Source: Hemileia vastatrix
Lineage: Eukaryota > Basidiomycota > Pucciniomycetes > Pucciniales > Zaghouaniaceae
DNA: 64,000 bases
Reading direction: 5' to 3'
NCBI GenBank assembly: GCA_030280995.1
Contig: JASXTE010000001.1
Span: 8,341,001-8,405,000, forward strand
The translations under genes and the position numbers were made by a program. Every line of letters begins with the position of its first letter. Position 1 is the stretch's first letter. The notes beneath the pieces were generated by a model that saw only the letters and a list, made by a program, of their open reading frames with translations, ran no database searches and had not been told where the DNA came from. Shown here piece by piece: positions 1-11,647 of the stretch.

Positions 1-649
1 TTTGCTCCCTGAGGTAATCTTGTTAACTGTAATTTTCCAAGTGATGTATCAAAAGTTGTGAGAGGCCAAGAGTCCATATTAAGCTCCCTTTTCACATATC
101 CCTCCATTATATCTCCTAAATTGTAACACACTTTCCCTGCAAAGATTTCTACAACTCCTCCAAACCAGATGGTATTCCTGCCTCTTTTATTGTAGCCCTA
201 TTTAATTCTCTTAAATCATGAACTACCCTAAACTTTCCATTAGATTTTTTAATACAGAATTCTGAAATTGAATAAATTGATGATGAATTTTTTTATAATC
301 CAGTTTTAATTCTTTCTCTAATGAATTCAATAAAATCTTCTTTTAAAGTGAGGGGTATTGGAATAGGTTTTTTTTGCCATGGTTCATGACAAACAAATGG
401 AATCTTGTAGGGCTCCCTGTAAGAATGCTTTAACACACCTCTCTCCTCATCTACAAATGCAATGGCCTTATTCTTCTTAGCTATTAAATCAAACAACAAC
501 CTTTTTTCTTCACCTGACAGCCATCCTTCATGTACAAAATTAACAACCTCCAATTTCTTAAAAGTGATACTTGAAGTTTCAGAATATTCTGGTGTGCTCT
601 TGACTAAAGGACTTTCAAATGTATCTCTTGATAGTTCTGCTCTTCTCAA
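1..649 (-). pseudogene. Gypsy A reverse transcriptase, N-terminal fragment
   Basis: The reading 293-649 gives KHSYREPYKIPFVCHEPWQ followed by a KKPIPIPLTLKEDFIEFIRE segment. It closely matches the start of the Gypsy B reverse transcriptase at 22701 (KHSYGETYLIPVVCHEPWQ). Downstream (1-292) the homologous DNA continues, but stops break the frame. Reverse transcriptase would copy the element RNA into DNA in cytoplasmic particles. Here no YxDD-like catalytic segment is present before the window edge, and the fragment cannot work. Confidence 0.75.
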
Positions 650-657
650 AGGCGTAT

Positions 658-1378
658 CTAATTTGGCCAGAAGTGGTTCATTGATTGGTCTAATTTTATT
701 GCCACCTTTTTATATTTTGCTGCATCAACGTCCACTTTGACTTGAGATACTTGATTCATTATAGTTTTTCCATTATATAGTTTGTCATATAAAGTTTCTT
801 CATCTTCATCCCCAGAATAAGAAATAGAATAAGTTAAAATATAATTTTTATTTTTAATATTCTCATTACCACTCCCTTTTCCTTTGTCTAGCTCAACATC
901 TAATTTTCCAACAACATTTTCCTTATCATTTTCCTTCATAAAACTCCTGGTAAATCAAGTTGGAAGTGTAACCTCTTGCTGGGGGAAATAAATAGAATCA
1001 TCAAAAAAAAATTTTTTTGTGAATTTATTATACTAAGATTTTTTTTTTGTTTTTGATGTGATAATTTCAGTTTATCCTCTCTCTAGAGGGCATAAAATAA
1101 TCAATCACTAATATCACCATAATTAGCTGAATTCCCTTTCCAAATTTTATCCAACATAATACATATAATCTTTCCCTTTGAACCATTTTTAAATTTTATA
1201 GATTAATTTGATAAAGATAATAAACATATAGAAAAATCCAACACATAATGACATTCCAATGAAATATCAACAGAAAATAATTGAGAATCCACTTGAACTA
1301 TCTCCAAGTGAGCTGACCTATTGCTATCTGGGATCTCTTCTTGAGGAGAGATTGAAAAATTAGAGAAAGAAGCCCTAA
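658..1378 (-). pseudogene. Gypsy A protease-RT linker region, decayed
   Basis: This stretch corresponds in position to 22702-23875 of Gypsy B, between the protease-like and RT segments. An acidic, Asp/Glu/Lys-rich minus-strand reading (658-939) is all that remains open. About 1000-1378 is AT-rich with poly-A/T runs and no support for coding. No independent function can be assigned. Confidence 0.45.
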
Positions 1379-2185
1379 CTATCCCAAAAAATGAGGGTCT
1401 TCATACTTATCTTTTTTTATAAATTCACCAGAAACTGACCTTCTGTTATGTCTCTTCTTGGTCCACATACAACACTGACACATTTTGGTTGGGCCAGGCC
1501 TTGTCTCCCAACCATTGTCTCCTGGAGGTGCCAACTGCATATGAAGCCACCTCATATCATTACCAGTAATTTCCAAACTTATTCCCATACTACACTGATA
1601 TCCTATTTGGGCTTCAAAATCCATCAGAAATTTCCCACCAAGAACAGATTTCACAACTCCTCTGACCACATAAAAATTCACCTTACCAACAGATCCACCA
1701 ACACTTAATTATAAATTTTCAGCCATCCCTATAAGTTTGGTTGCATGTCCGCCTATACCACTTAAATTTCCACCAGATCCAGGTTTTATTGGAAAGCCTA
1801 TATAAGTTGATTTCTCTAAAGAAATTAAGTAAATTTGAGACCCAGAATTCACCAGGGTCTTTACCTCTTTACCATTTTTCATCACAATTAAATACCCTAG
1901 AGGAGCAGAAAAATTAGTTTCCAACTCCTCTCCAAGCTTCTCTAAATTTTCACATATATACTCCACCTCTCCTACAGATACCCGTCTCCTTTTTAGATGC
2001 TTCTTTTTCTTCTCTGCAAGGGCAGGACTAATTGTAAATAATTTGCCTAGAGATAGAGGAATCTGGAGTTGATTCACTATATCAAAAACCATCTCCATAG
2101 CATTTTTATAAACAGATACTACTGGACTTTCATATTGAACTTTATTTTTAATAACCTTGCCCCTGGGCACCTCTTGAGGAGCCAC
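1379..2185 (-). pseudogene. Gypsy A retropepsin-like protease segment
   Basis: Two overlapping minus-strand pieces match Gypsy B at 23876-24208 and the C-terminal part of its gag-protease ORF. The piece at 1709-2185 contains LVNSGSQIYLIS where a retropepsin would have a D(S/T)G active-site triad, so the catalytic Asp is Asn here. The piece at 1379-1681 carries GDNGWETRPGPTKMCQC, equivalent to the GEDGWETRPGLSSMCQC of Gypsy B. Retropepsin would cleave the element polyprotein. Loss of Asp and broken frames make this copy inactive. Confidence 0.7.
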
Positions 2186-3888
2186 ATTTCCATCTTCACC
2201 CCCATAATAACATCTTTATCTACCATAACCCTAGCTCCATCACCAGGTTCTTTCACTATTCCAGATCCATCACTGGTTCTCCTTACCCCCTCGATAGGAG
2301 AAGGACAAGAAAAACCTTGTCTGGGAAGAGATGCTATTGGTACATCTCTGTCAGAATCAGATTTTTCTTCTTCAGGAATAGGCTCAACATTTAAATTGAA
2401 TTTTACATAACTGGGAGGCCCCATATCTGTAATTCCCTTCTGCATTTAATAAATTTTGTCCTTGGTGTAAGTTTTCCGCTCAATTTTTTTTGTTCCAGCC
2501 TTTCCTGGTTAAGCCCTAAGTTGGCTTTGAATGCTACTTTTTGCTTTATTAGCAGCAGCTCTTCTGGCAGCATCAACATCATATTCTCCAATAATACAAT
2601 TTACATCCACCTTAGAAACTTTTCCCAACTCTAATTCACCAAATGAAGTTGTAAAAGTGGCCTTACTGACCTCCTTTTCTTTTACCTTATCTATTTTTCC
2701 ACAATAAGTACCACAATCACTTTTACCACCTTTAATATTTCAATCATTATCACCAGTCAATTCTTCAAACCTGGCTCTCATTTCAGCCATAATGTTCCTC
2801 CTAACTAAATCTGAAGGATATTTCCCATTGTGGTCTTCCAACATTGGCAGAGGCCTTTCACTTGGTTTACTGAAAGATCTATCTGGGAATTTATAAACCT
2901 TTTCATCAAATTTGTCTCTACCAGCCTGAAATTCCTTGTCCAAAAAATAAAATTCTACTGCTTTTTGCACCCTCCTGTTACAATAGGATCAAACCCTAGG
3001 TTCTCCATAACCAACATTACTATAACTACCACCATTTCCATTTCCATACCCATTAAACCAGTTTCAATTTCCAATATTCCCATAATTCCTCCTCTAATAA
3101 CCTCTTGATTGATAAGATGAAGAAGTTGAAGTTGAAGCCACAGGTGCTCTGTTGGCCTTCTGAGCCTTCTGAACAAATATTTTGAGCTTCTTAGTTAATT
3201 CAGCTAAATAATCCACCATTTTATTATCAAAATTCCTATTAGCCTTAGAAAAATGCTGACCCATCTGAGCCTTCTTTGACTCCTGAGCCTTGACTAAAAT
3301 ATTATTTTTTTTGACCAAAAATTCACTAACCTTGCTTACATATTGAGTACAGGATTCCTGATACTTGTCCAATGCCATTAATTTTAAATATTCCTGAATG
3401 TTTTCTTTAATGACCTCTAAAGCAGGCAGTTTCTTTTCTCCATTCAGTAAATCCTTCATCAAATTTTTCATAGACAGCTCCTTTAACACATCCATCCTGA
3501 TGTCCCTACTGAATGATCACCAAAATAAATCATTTGCATGATTTTCATGGCCTATCTCCTCCACCAGAATTAAATACTCCACCACTTCATCAAACTTCAT
3601 ACATTACTTTTTGAAGTCCACCATAGTTGAAACACCAAACTTTACTTTCCAGTCACTGACAATCTTATTTAGGTCCACCATAGTATACCTGACTCCCCAT
3701 CTATCAACCATCTCCTTTGACAATCTCAACCAGTCCGATATTTTATAACCATCCATAGAAATGACCTCAATTTCTGCCTCTCTGTTCACAATAAAGAACT
3801 TAATTTGCTTCACCATGTCCAGATGTGAAGCGCCATCAACAGCAGCAGCAGCCTCATACCAATTTAAAAGCCATTTAACTTCTTCCAA
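2119..3888 (-). pseudogene. Gypsy A gag
   Basis: Minus-strand fragments at 3604-3888, 3094-3495, 2740-2970 and 2119-2445 line up in order with the Gypsy B gag at 24205-26100. For example, MDVLKELSMKNLMKDLLNG here matches MDVLKELSMKDLMKTLSNG there. Gag would form the particle and bind RNA. The zinc-knuckle region near 2955-3176 is degraded, and the pieces sit in different frames. The upstream piece (3604-3888) has a poly-alanine stretch encoded by a short GCA/GCT run. Confidence 0.75.
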
Positions 3889-4108
3889 ATTAAACTTGGG
3901 CCCATCCCAAGACGCAATCCTGAATAATTTGTTTACAGGAAGAGAAAAACCAGATCCTGCAGCAGAAGAAATCCCAAAAATGTAAGATAAACTGTTGAAA
4001 AAACATAAGCATTCTTTAAATATGTCTCTTTCAGGCTAAGAAAGTCCAGATACCAAGTAAGATCAATTAAATGCAAGAAAAGTCAAACCCCATTTTGGGA
4101 GCCACCAA

Positions 4109-4330
4109 TGTATAAAGACTCTTACAGTTGCCTTTCTTTAAGCAGAATCCAAGGGAGTTGGATAAACAGAAGAAAACCCTGTCCCTTTAAGTAAGTAAAG
4201 AGTTTAAAATTAACTAAGCTAAAACCTATACTTGATCTAAAAATTACTAGTAAACTATTTTTATTAACAGTTTTGAGATGCAGAATCAGTGTTCTTAATA
4301 ATGAGGGAAAGAAATACAACAGTGAAGCTG
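4109..4330 (-). repeat. LTR remnant of Gypsy A
   Basis: This begins TGTATAAAGACTCTTACAG and includes CAAGGGAGTTGGA and CCCTGTCCCTTTA. The same blocks occur near the starts of the Gypsy B LTRs at 6362 and 26348. Similarity fades after about 4200, so the far LTR boundary cannot be set. Confidence 0.55.
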
Positions 4331-6361
4331 TATTCAGACAATTTATTTAAATGATTGAATATTTATATTTTTATGAAGCTTTTACTTTTATATAATTTAG
4401 TTATTAAATTTAGATCCCTGGTGATAAGACCTTTATAATTTTTACCTATAAGTTAATATATTTAATTTTAAGCAAAATTTATAAAATGTTATGTAAAAGT
4501 GTTATATTTACAAGGATATTATAATTTTAAAATTTGTTATGTAAAATAATAATGAGTGTTGTTGTAAGATACTCTGATGTTATGTTATTGTTAGCTGTAT
4601 TTTGTTAGCTTTATTCTGATTTCATGTCTACATGCTTTATATGCATAATATCTCATGTGCCTTATTTTTTCCCAGCTGGAGCATCCTGTAGCTTGTCCAA
4701 AGATTGCTAGAGCTTTTACTGAGCCTTTCCAGTGCATTCTGGAGCTTGTACAGACTTCCTGACTCAATTAGATATTTAAATTACTAGTAAAAAATCTAGA
4801 AAATTACAAATGATAGAGATACTTCTCCTTTATAATTTCATCTTGTTTTAGAATTTTACGCAGCCCCATTCATCTAGTAAAGAATTATTAAAGTTAAGTA
4901 AATCATGAAAAATTAAAAATAATCAAAAATACTTTATAAAATCAATGAAAATTGTAGAAAAATAATAAAAATTCAATATAAAATTTCCAAAGGTTCTTGA
5001 GACTCCTTAATTTGATTCCAATATACTTTTAGACCTGTACTTGCATTTTATATCTGTTAATTAATTTTTTTTATCTTGACTTGTAAAATTACCCTTTTTT
5101 TACCCTTTTTATATACTCAATCCTTTAAATATATTCAATTATATAATAGATTGGCTTTTCCAATCCATATAATCAACTCCATAAATCCACTTTTTAAAAA
5201 CCTATAGTGCCACACTAAACTTTAGACTTCCACAATGGTTATTTTGTTTGGTCCACCATGACCAAAAACTGGAATGAACTATAGATATTGGGTCCTCCAT
5301 CACCTTAAAGTGGCAAAATGTCAATAATCAGTCCCCCATTAACTTAAACTGGCAAATTAATTTCTCTGCATTCCACCAAGACTATAAACTGGAAATTAAT
5401 TAAAAGTTTAGTTTTCAAGGATTTTAGAAGGGAATGTCAATATAGTTGGATATTCAATTCAATTAATTTTAATTTATCACTGTTTAATAAGTATTCAAAC
5501 TGGTACTAACTCATTAGTACCACCCAGTAACTGACAAAAACAGTGAAACTAACTTTAGGAAATGAAGATGTCACTAAATAGATTTATTTTATGATTGAAG
5601 AAAAATGGAGATTTTAAAAGATTATTAGTGGAGATTGTAAAAAGTGCTGAAAATGAAGGTGCTAAGAAATTCTGGTAAAATTATGAGTTCTGATAAAATT
5701 TAGGATTGGTTTAAAGGGTTGGAAGTTTATTTGAGTGTTGTGGTGATGAATCATTAAAGATGGATAGGAGTTGGAATTTAGTGTGTCTCTTTTTTAGACT
5801 ATTTAGGTGGAAGCTTGGAGGACCTTATGGAAAGAATGGAATCAAAACTATTTGGCTCAGGTACAAGCCCAATGGGAATGGACTTAAAAGTATTTGGCTG
5901 ATTAGGGAGGCCTGCTCTCTCATGCGGTGAAAGAAAGTAGAGACTTGTATAGGGGAGTCTGAAGGGAGTTAAAACTTGCTCTCAGTAGTGCAATAACTAC
6001 AAGTCAAATACAGTTAATTAAAAGTTCATTTCAAATATGAAGATTAAAAGTCAATTAAAAGACAATTAAAAGAAATAAAATAACCAGACAAGAACATTTA
6101 TCAGTACCAAAAAGAATTAAAGTATTAAATTTTAAAGAAGGGAAGACAATCAAAATAAATAATCTCTTTGAAATCTTTCAACATCATTATCAAAGCTTTT
6201 CATTAAAATGTTTCTCTTCATTATATCTTCAGTATTATTAGCAGGGGTTTCATGAAAATATGTTAAAACTTTACACTTCATATCATCACAAAAATCAAGA
6301 AAGAGATATCTATGAAGCTTAGGATAGTGATTAATATAATCATTCTGAACCTGAACAACAT
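4331..6361. other. AT-rich non-coding interval
   Basis: I see no convincing gene here. The only structure is a loose repeat near 5245-5400, where phrases of the type CCACCATGACCAAAAACTGG, CCATCACCTTAAAGTGGCAA and CCATTAACTTAAACTGGCAA recur about every 50 bases. The rest is AT-rich sequence, perhaps decayed LTR or transposon DNA. Confidence 0.5.
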
Positions 6362-7441
6362 TGTAGACAATCCTATAGTACTAGCTATAGGCCTTGACTA
6401 AGGGAGTTGGAGTAAAACAGGAGAGAAAAACCCCTGTCCCTTTGAGAAATACCAGGTGAGATTTATTTGCTACAGCAAATTAGAGACTTTTACTATACCC
6501 CTTCCAACACACTTCTTGACTGCTTAACAAGTCAAGACAGCAGCCAATAGCAGACCACTGAGAAGCAAAGAAACAGAAACCTGAAATGCATAAAGATCCA
6601 CACCAGAAATACAAAACACTGTGCATTTGTTGCACAGAAAACAGCAATAATACTTGATTCAGGTTGCAAAGCTACACCAGAGAAACCAGTTGCCAAAGCT
6701 GAGTTAAATGTAGAGCTAACCTTGCAAAAAACACAGCCAATTGTGGCCCAAAAACAGTGAAAACTGAGTGAGAACAATGATATCACCTCCAGATGGTTGT
6801 ATGATAATTAAAGTTCCCCCAAACTGTCTTATTCAGTATGTACACACAGACCACCATCTAAAAAATCCATGCACAGCAAGAAATTTGGTGCTTTTGACAG
6901 CCAAATTGAATAAAAACCCTCTAGAAGCGCTCCGCAGACTTCTAAAACCAAGGCAGGCGGCCCGTCTAGAAGAGACCAGACCTCCCTGAAGCCAGAAAAC
7001 CACCAAAAACCTCAAATAATGCCCAAAATACTTAGAAAAATCCACCACAACTACTAAAAACCTTAAACCACAAAATTAAGCTATGACAACATTGAGACAT
7101 AAAATATAGAGCAAAATTATCTCTACTTAATGGTACTAAGGACTTAAACCTAAGACTTAAGGCTAGCCTGTAAAACATGAAAAACAAAATTAAACAGCTA
7201 TCTTTTAGAAATGAAAAATGAGCAAATGACCCCTTAAAACTTAGAATATGAAAAATTTCAAAATTACATAAAATATAGAGAAACACTGGGGCTATCCAAT
7301 GGTAGTACCCACATTACCATAGTCCCAATATTCACTGAATAAAACCAGAAAAACATGCAATAATTCAACCAATGTCAATCAAGACATACCAAAACACCTC
7401 CAAACAGACCAACAAAGGCCTCTGCCAGTTTTGGAAGACCA
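6362..7441 (-). repeat. Left (3') LTR of Gypsy B
   Basis: This starts TGTAGACAATCCTATAGTAC and ends about TTGGAAGACCA. It is collinear over ~1.08 kb with 26348-27444, with small indels and many substitutions. Right of its end, the sequence TTATCCCCCAAATTC (reverse complement GAATTTGGGGGATAA) could be the polypurine tract. ORFs inside it are not credible genes. Confidence 0.7.
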
Positions 7442-8756
7442 AATTATCCCCCAAATTCAGAATGTCCACATTCTCCTTCATCAAAACCACCATGTTCACA
7501 CATTTTTGAAAATCCATTTCTGAAACGGGTCCCTGTCAAAACTGTATTGACCATAACCTCATCTGCACCATAACACCACCAATTCTTCCATACAGAACTG
7601 CTTGTGATTCCTGCTATTCCAGAAAGAAATCATGCTCCAGACCTGGTCCATTATCATCTGCAACTGATTCACTTCCCCCTCAACCTGGTCCATCTTCCAT
7701 CAAAACCAAAAGATCTAGGCCTTCCATCTTGATAGCCAGAATAATCAACAAGTTACACCCTTCCAAAAAGAGTTCCAACACCACTAAAACCACTAGCTCT
7801 ACCATACATGGTCTTTCTGATGGTAAAACTAATGTCTCTCCATAATGAAATTTAAGCTTATGAATTTCCAGCTCATTCCCATCCAGACAGTGATTATGAC
7901 AATGTGGGAACAATTGGAACACCACCACCCAATCAATTGCCCACCATAAAGGAAAAATTCAAACAAAACTCTTCTCAACAAAAACATCTCATTTTAAACT
8001 ACTTCAAATACACTCCTGCCAAAGATCCACAGGAAATTGTAAAAAGAAGACACCTCATCCACCAATTCAACACTAATTCTGAACACTTTGTTTCATCTCT
8101 TGATTCGCATCTGTAATTAATTCTTGCCTGAAATTCTTGACTTAGAAATAAAATAATTAAAAAAACTCGTTAGTTTAAAGTCTTGGGTGACTCATTCTCA
8201 GTTTTAAGTCTTGGGGGACTAACAGCCCTAAATTTATAGTCTTTGGGGTCTCAGAAACCCTCAATTTATAGTCTTGGGGTACTCAAAACCTAAATCATAA
8301 AGACAGAACCAGAGATCAAACCATTAAAGACCAAAGGAAATAAACTGACATTCTGGGGTAACTTTTCCACAGAGCAGCCAGCTCAACAGTTACACCCACA
8401 CTTTCCTTAACTAAATTCAGAGACTCCCCCTTTGGATGCCTTCTGCCAGAATTACACCAACATCTAATTATCAGTTTATAGTCCTGAAGGACTCAACCAT
8501 CAACCCATCTTCAGTTTGTAGTCATGCGGTACTATACCATTTCTCAGCTTGAAGTCTTGATGGACTGCCCACAGTGTTCAGTTTAAAGTCTTGACAGACT
8601 TCCACACTTTTCATAAAAAAGACAGAGTCAATTCCATGCACAATACTCTGCAACCATCCTACTGAATGTTCACTTTCCCTTCATCATATACACATAATTG
8701 ATAAAAAAAATTCTTTTTTTTTCTCTTTTCTCTTCATTATTGTCCCCTCACAGATA
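7442..8756. other. Gypsy B 3' region with hairpin-type short repeats
   Basis: No gene is supported. Between about 8168 and 8600 a ~21-nt phrase of the form AGTTTAAAGTCTTGGGGGACT occurs roughly eight times with variation, each able to form a small AGTC/GACT hairpin. At 8335-8440 lies the first copy of a ~105-bp module (GGGGTAACTTTTCCACAGAG, then CAGCCAGCTCA, then a pyrimidine-rich end) that recurs at 11205-11300 and 11460-11560. Confidence 0.55.
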
Positions 8757-9155
8757 ATGTCCAGATCCCCAGATTTTGACCCATCAGACCTTCCTTGTTT
8801 CACTGCTCCCAAGGACTCTGCTTTCAAAAAGTGTATCCACATGTGCAGAGCTTGCACCTTCACTCTTCCAACTCCTGAAGCCAAACTATACAAAAGGGCC
8901 TGTGATTCCTGCACCTCCAAAAAGAAAAATTGTGACAGAGACCCTAATTATCCTATACAACCACCTTCACCTTCACACAAATACACCTCTATATCTCCTA
9001 CCAGATCCCCAGAATTGGGTCCTGTTTCCTCTTCTCTATCTTCAGCTCCAGCCAGAAGATCACGCCACTCAGTCCCCAGAACTCTCTCCAAAAGACCTGC
9101 TTTATCATCCCAAGAAACAGCCTTTCTCTCAGCGAATCTAGCTAAAACAGCTTAA
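8757..9155 (+). CDS. Antisense ORF in Gypsy B, cysteine-rich and Ser/Pro-rich protein
   Basis: This ORF starts MSRSPDFDPSDLPCFTAPKD, encodes 132 residues and runs opposite to the retrotransposon genes. The motif ACDSCTSKKKNCDRDPN has the CX2CX6C spacing of the first half of a fungal Zn2Cys6 cluster, but the second half is not visible. An earlier CRAC pair may contribute. The C-terminal half is rich in Ser, Pro and Arg. The ORF at 9315-10433 is in the same frame, separated by stops at 9153-9164, so the two may be a single broken gene or be joined by splicing. The function is unknown. A DNA-binding role is only suggested by the cysteine spacing, and the ORF may be fortuitous. Confidence 0.4.
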   Translation: MSRSPDFDPSDLPCFTAPKDSAFKKCIHMCRACTFTLPTPEAKLYKRACDSCTSKKKNCDRDPNYPIQPPSPSHKYTSISPTRSPELGPVSSSLSSAPARRSRHSVPRTLSKRPALSSQETAFLSANLAKTA

Positions 9156-9314
9156 AAATAGGCTCCAAGGCTTCTAGACCGGGTCCAGGTGGCCCACCCA
9201 CCTTGCTAGGAAGCAAAAATCAGGCTCAAAACTGCCAAATTCAACCAAAAAAACCAAAATCCACCAGTAAACAACAACAACTCCACACAACAACCTCCTA
9301 GTGCTCACAGAGCT

Positions 9315-10433
9315 ATGGGCACAATGATTTCTTCATCAAAAATTACAAAAACCTCTAAAACTTCTAGAAAACCTGCAAAAGGACCTCAAGAAAGCACCAT
9401 GGAAACCAACACTTCCCCCAAACAAAATTCTCCCTCTCAGTCAAGAAGAGTTAACTACACCTCTCCTCTACAAGCCCATTACTCCTCTGAAAGTTCCATT
9501 TCTTCCAGATCTTCATCCAGAAGATCTCAATCAGCTTCCAGGTCACCTTCTCCTGGTCCATCCTACAACAACCCTGGTACTCCACCACCAGTGTCCAACC
9601 AAACTGGGCCAAGCAATAATATCAACAACAACAACAGCAGCCCTGATGCTCCAACCAGGCCACATGAACGCCCTTCTTCTAGTCCATCTTCTCAAAACCA
9701 TTTAGAGAAGGATCATGAGAATCCATACCTCCATCTGGTTGATCCTCCTACAACATGCATTCAGAATTCTTCAACAGCCCAAATCCCAGCTGCTTACAAA
9801 TTTTATGAGCTCCCAATCTTTAAGTACCAAATTAATAAATCCAATTTCTTTAACAGAGAACAATTACTAATCCATTTCTTCTGTTTAGTTGGAACCCCGC
9901 CTCCTGAAACTGCAATTGCAATTGGCCAACCTCCAGAGACTACCTTAATGCTGGATCATGCCGACATGAAACAACACCAAAGCATGATGTGTTCTAACAT
10001 ATTTAAGGCCTTTGTTTTTGTTTTTATTTTTATTTTTAGTTTTATTTTTATTTTTATTTTTATTTTTATTTTTATTTTTATTTTTATTTTTATTTTTATT
10101 TTTATTTTTATTTTTATTTTTATTTTTATTTTTATTTTTATTTTTATTTTTATTTTTATTTTTATTTTTATTTTTATTTTTATTTTAATTTTTATTTTTA
10201 TTTTTATTTTTATTTTTATTTTTATTTTTATTTTTATTTCTATTTTTATTTTTATTTTTGTTTTTATTTTTATTTTTATTTTTATTTTTATTCTTATTCT
10301 TATTCTTATTTTTATTTTTATTTTTATTTTTATTTTTATTTTTATTTTTATTTTTATTTTTAGTTTTATTTTTATTTTTATTTTTATTTTTATTTTTATT
10401 TTTATTTTTATTTTTATTTTTATTTTTATTTAA
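9315..10433 (+). pseudogene. Antisense Ser/Asn/Pro-rich ORF running into a satellite
   Basis: The first ~235 residues are low-complexity Ser/Pro/Asn/Arg-rich (for example SRSSSRRSQSASRSPSPGPS), followed by a more ordinary segment, YKFYELPIFKYQINKSNFF. From about 10014 the frame enters the TTTTTA satellite and encodes an alternating Ile/Phe run, which is not a real protein part. It shares its frame with 8757-9155. The satellite probably replaced or extended the original end. No family is recognised. Confidence 0.35.
10014..10431. repeat. TTTTTA hexanucleotide satellite, ~420 bp
   Basis: This is an almost uninterrupted run of TTTTTA units. A few variant units (TTTTTG, TTCTTA, TTTTAG) cluster near 10017-10040, 10243-10262, 10291-10310 and 10361-10365. 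The variants divide the run into purer blocks, as expected from local unit duplication. Confidence 0.95.
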
Positions 10434-11647
10434 GCTACTAAAATACTAAAAAAAACTTGAAAATAATTAACAAAATTACACAAAAAATATGTGAGGTGAA
10501 AAATTAAAATGAAATGAATAAAAATAATAAGATGAGATAAATAATAATTACAATTTGTATCTCACAGCCAATCGATGAGCTGATCCCCTGATACCTTACC
10601 CACATCCAAGTGCACCTTGATGTGGATACACCTTTAAATAATTTTTAAATGCATTGATATAAAACATAAACTAAGACAATTAATTTCAATAAATAAAAGA
10701 TGAAATAAATAGAAATCAAGGAAAATAATAAAAAATGAGATAGAAATAAAAAAAAGCATTTCCCAGCCAATTGATGAGCCTTTCCCTACGGATGCTTGCC
10801 CACATCCAGGTGACCCTGATGTGGTGACACCATATAATATAATTTGTGATTTTTCCGCTTTTATATCCTAATAACCTCCAAAAAAAATTACATGAAAAAA
10901 AGAGAAAAAAGAAAAACATCTAAAACTACTATCTAAAACAACCATAGACACAAAAATCAAAGAAAATAAAAAGAAAAAGTCCAGCTTCATAGAAAGTCCA
11001 GTCTGAGGAAAGAATCGCTGGGTGGGCTCCCTCCAATAAGCACAAATGATGAGAGACCACCAGTGATCCATAAACAATCCAAATAGACCAAAGAAGCCAG
11101 TCCAAGCTAGTAAGCCAGTTTAAAGTCATAGTGGACTTGAAACCTGAATAACAAAAACCTGAACTGAGATTCAACTAGGAAAAATAAAATACTTGAAACA
11201 GAAATTATGGGGTAACTGTTCTACAGAGCAGCCAGCTCATCTTTTACACCCACACTTTCCAAAATAAAAACTAGAAGCCCCCCCCCTGGGAACCTTCTAA
11301 CAAAAACACAACATCCAACACCATAAACCAAAACCAATAAGCGTGAAGAGTCCAACACTTGAAGACCAAAAGAATTTTTAGTTTAAAGTCATAGAGAGCT
11401 AAAACCTGTGAAGATAAACCAATACTAGGGTTCAACCAAATTAAGAGAATGGGTTGGAAACATAAAATCTGGGGTAACATTTCTTCAGAGCAGCCAGCTC
11501 ATCAGTTACCCCTACACTTGCCAAGATCAAATCTAGAAGCCCCACCCATGGGTACTTTCTAGCAATTAGTTTCCAACAAAACAGATGCAGAGCATCACCA
11601 AAATCCAAAATTTAAAGAAGGGTCCATAGTTTATCCTCATTGCTGAA
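10432..11647. other. Gypsy B 3' region with duplicated modules
   Basis: No gene is supported. A ~75-bp segment (CAGCCAATCGATGAGC, then CCCACATCCA, then TGATGTGGATACACC) at about 10564-10636 is repeated at about 10743-10830. Two copies of the GGGGTAAC...CAGCCAGCTCA module lie at 11205-11300 and 11460-11560. Two more AGTTTAAAGTCATAG hairpin phrases lie near 11118 and 11379. Confidence 0.6.

Larger units (their letters stand above)
1..4108 (-). mobile_element. Gypsy-like LTR retrotransposon A, decayed internal region
   Basis: Successive minus-strand fragments read gag (about 2119-3888), protease-like (1379-2185) and reverse-transcriptase N-terminus (1-649). This is the same order and sequence type as Gypsy B at 20686-26100. 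Frames change repeatedly and stops are frequent, so the element is dead. It runs off the left edge of the window. At the right end a degenerate primer-binding-like sequence (reverse complement TTGGTGGCTCCC) abuts an LTR-like TGTATAAAG start at 4109, in the same relation as the PBS and LTR of Gypsy B at 26327-26348. Confidence 0.8.

Noticed and set aside
4109..7441. Treating 4109 and 6362 as the two LTRs of one short element
   Set aside because: Both are oriented the same way, but no internal retroelement genes lie between them and their similarity is limited to short blocks.
9960..10449. Long Ile/Phe and Leu/Phe repeat polypeptides
   Set aside because: They are translations of the TTTTTA satellite in different frames, not proteins.
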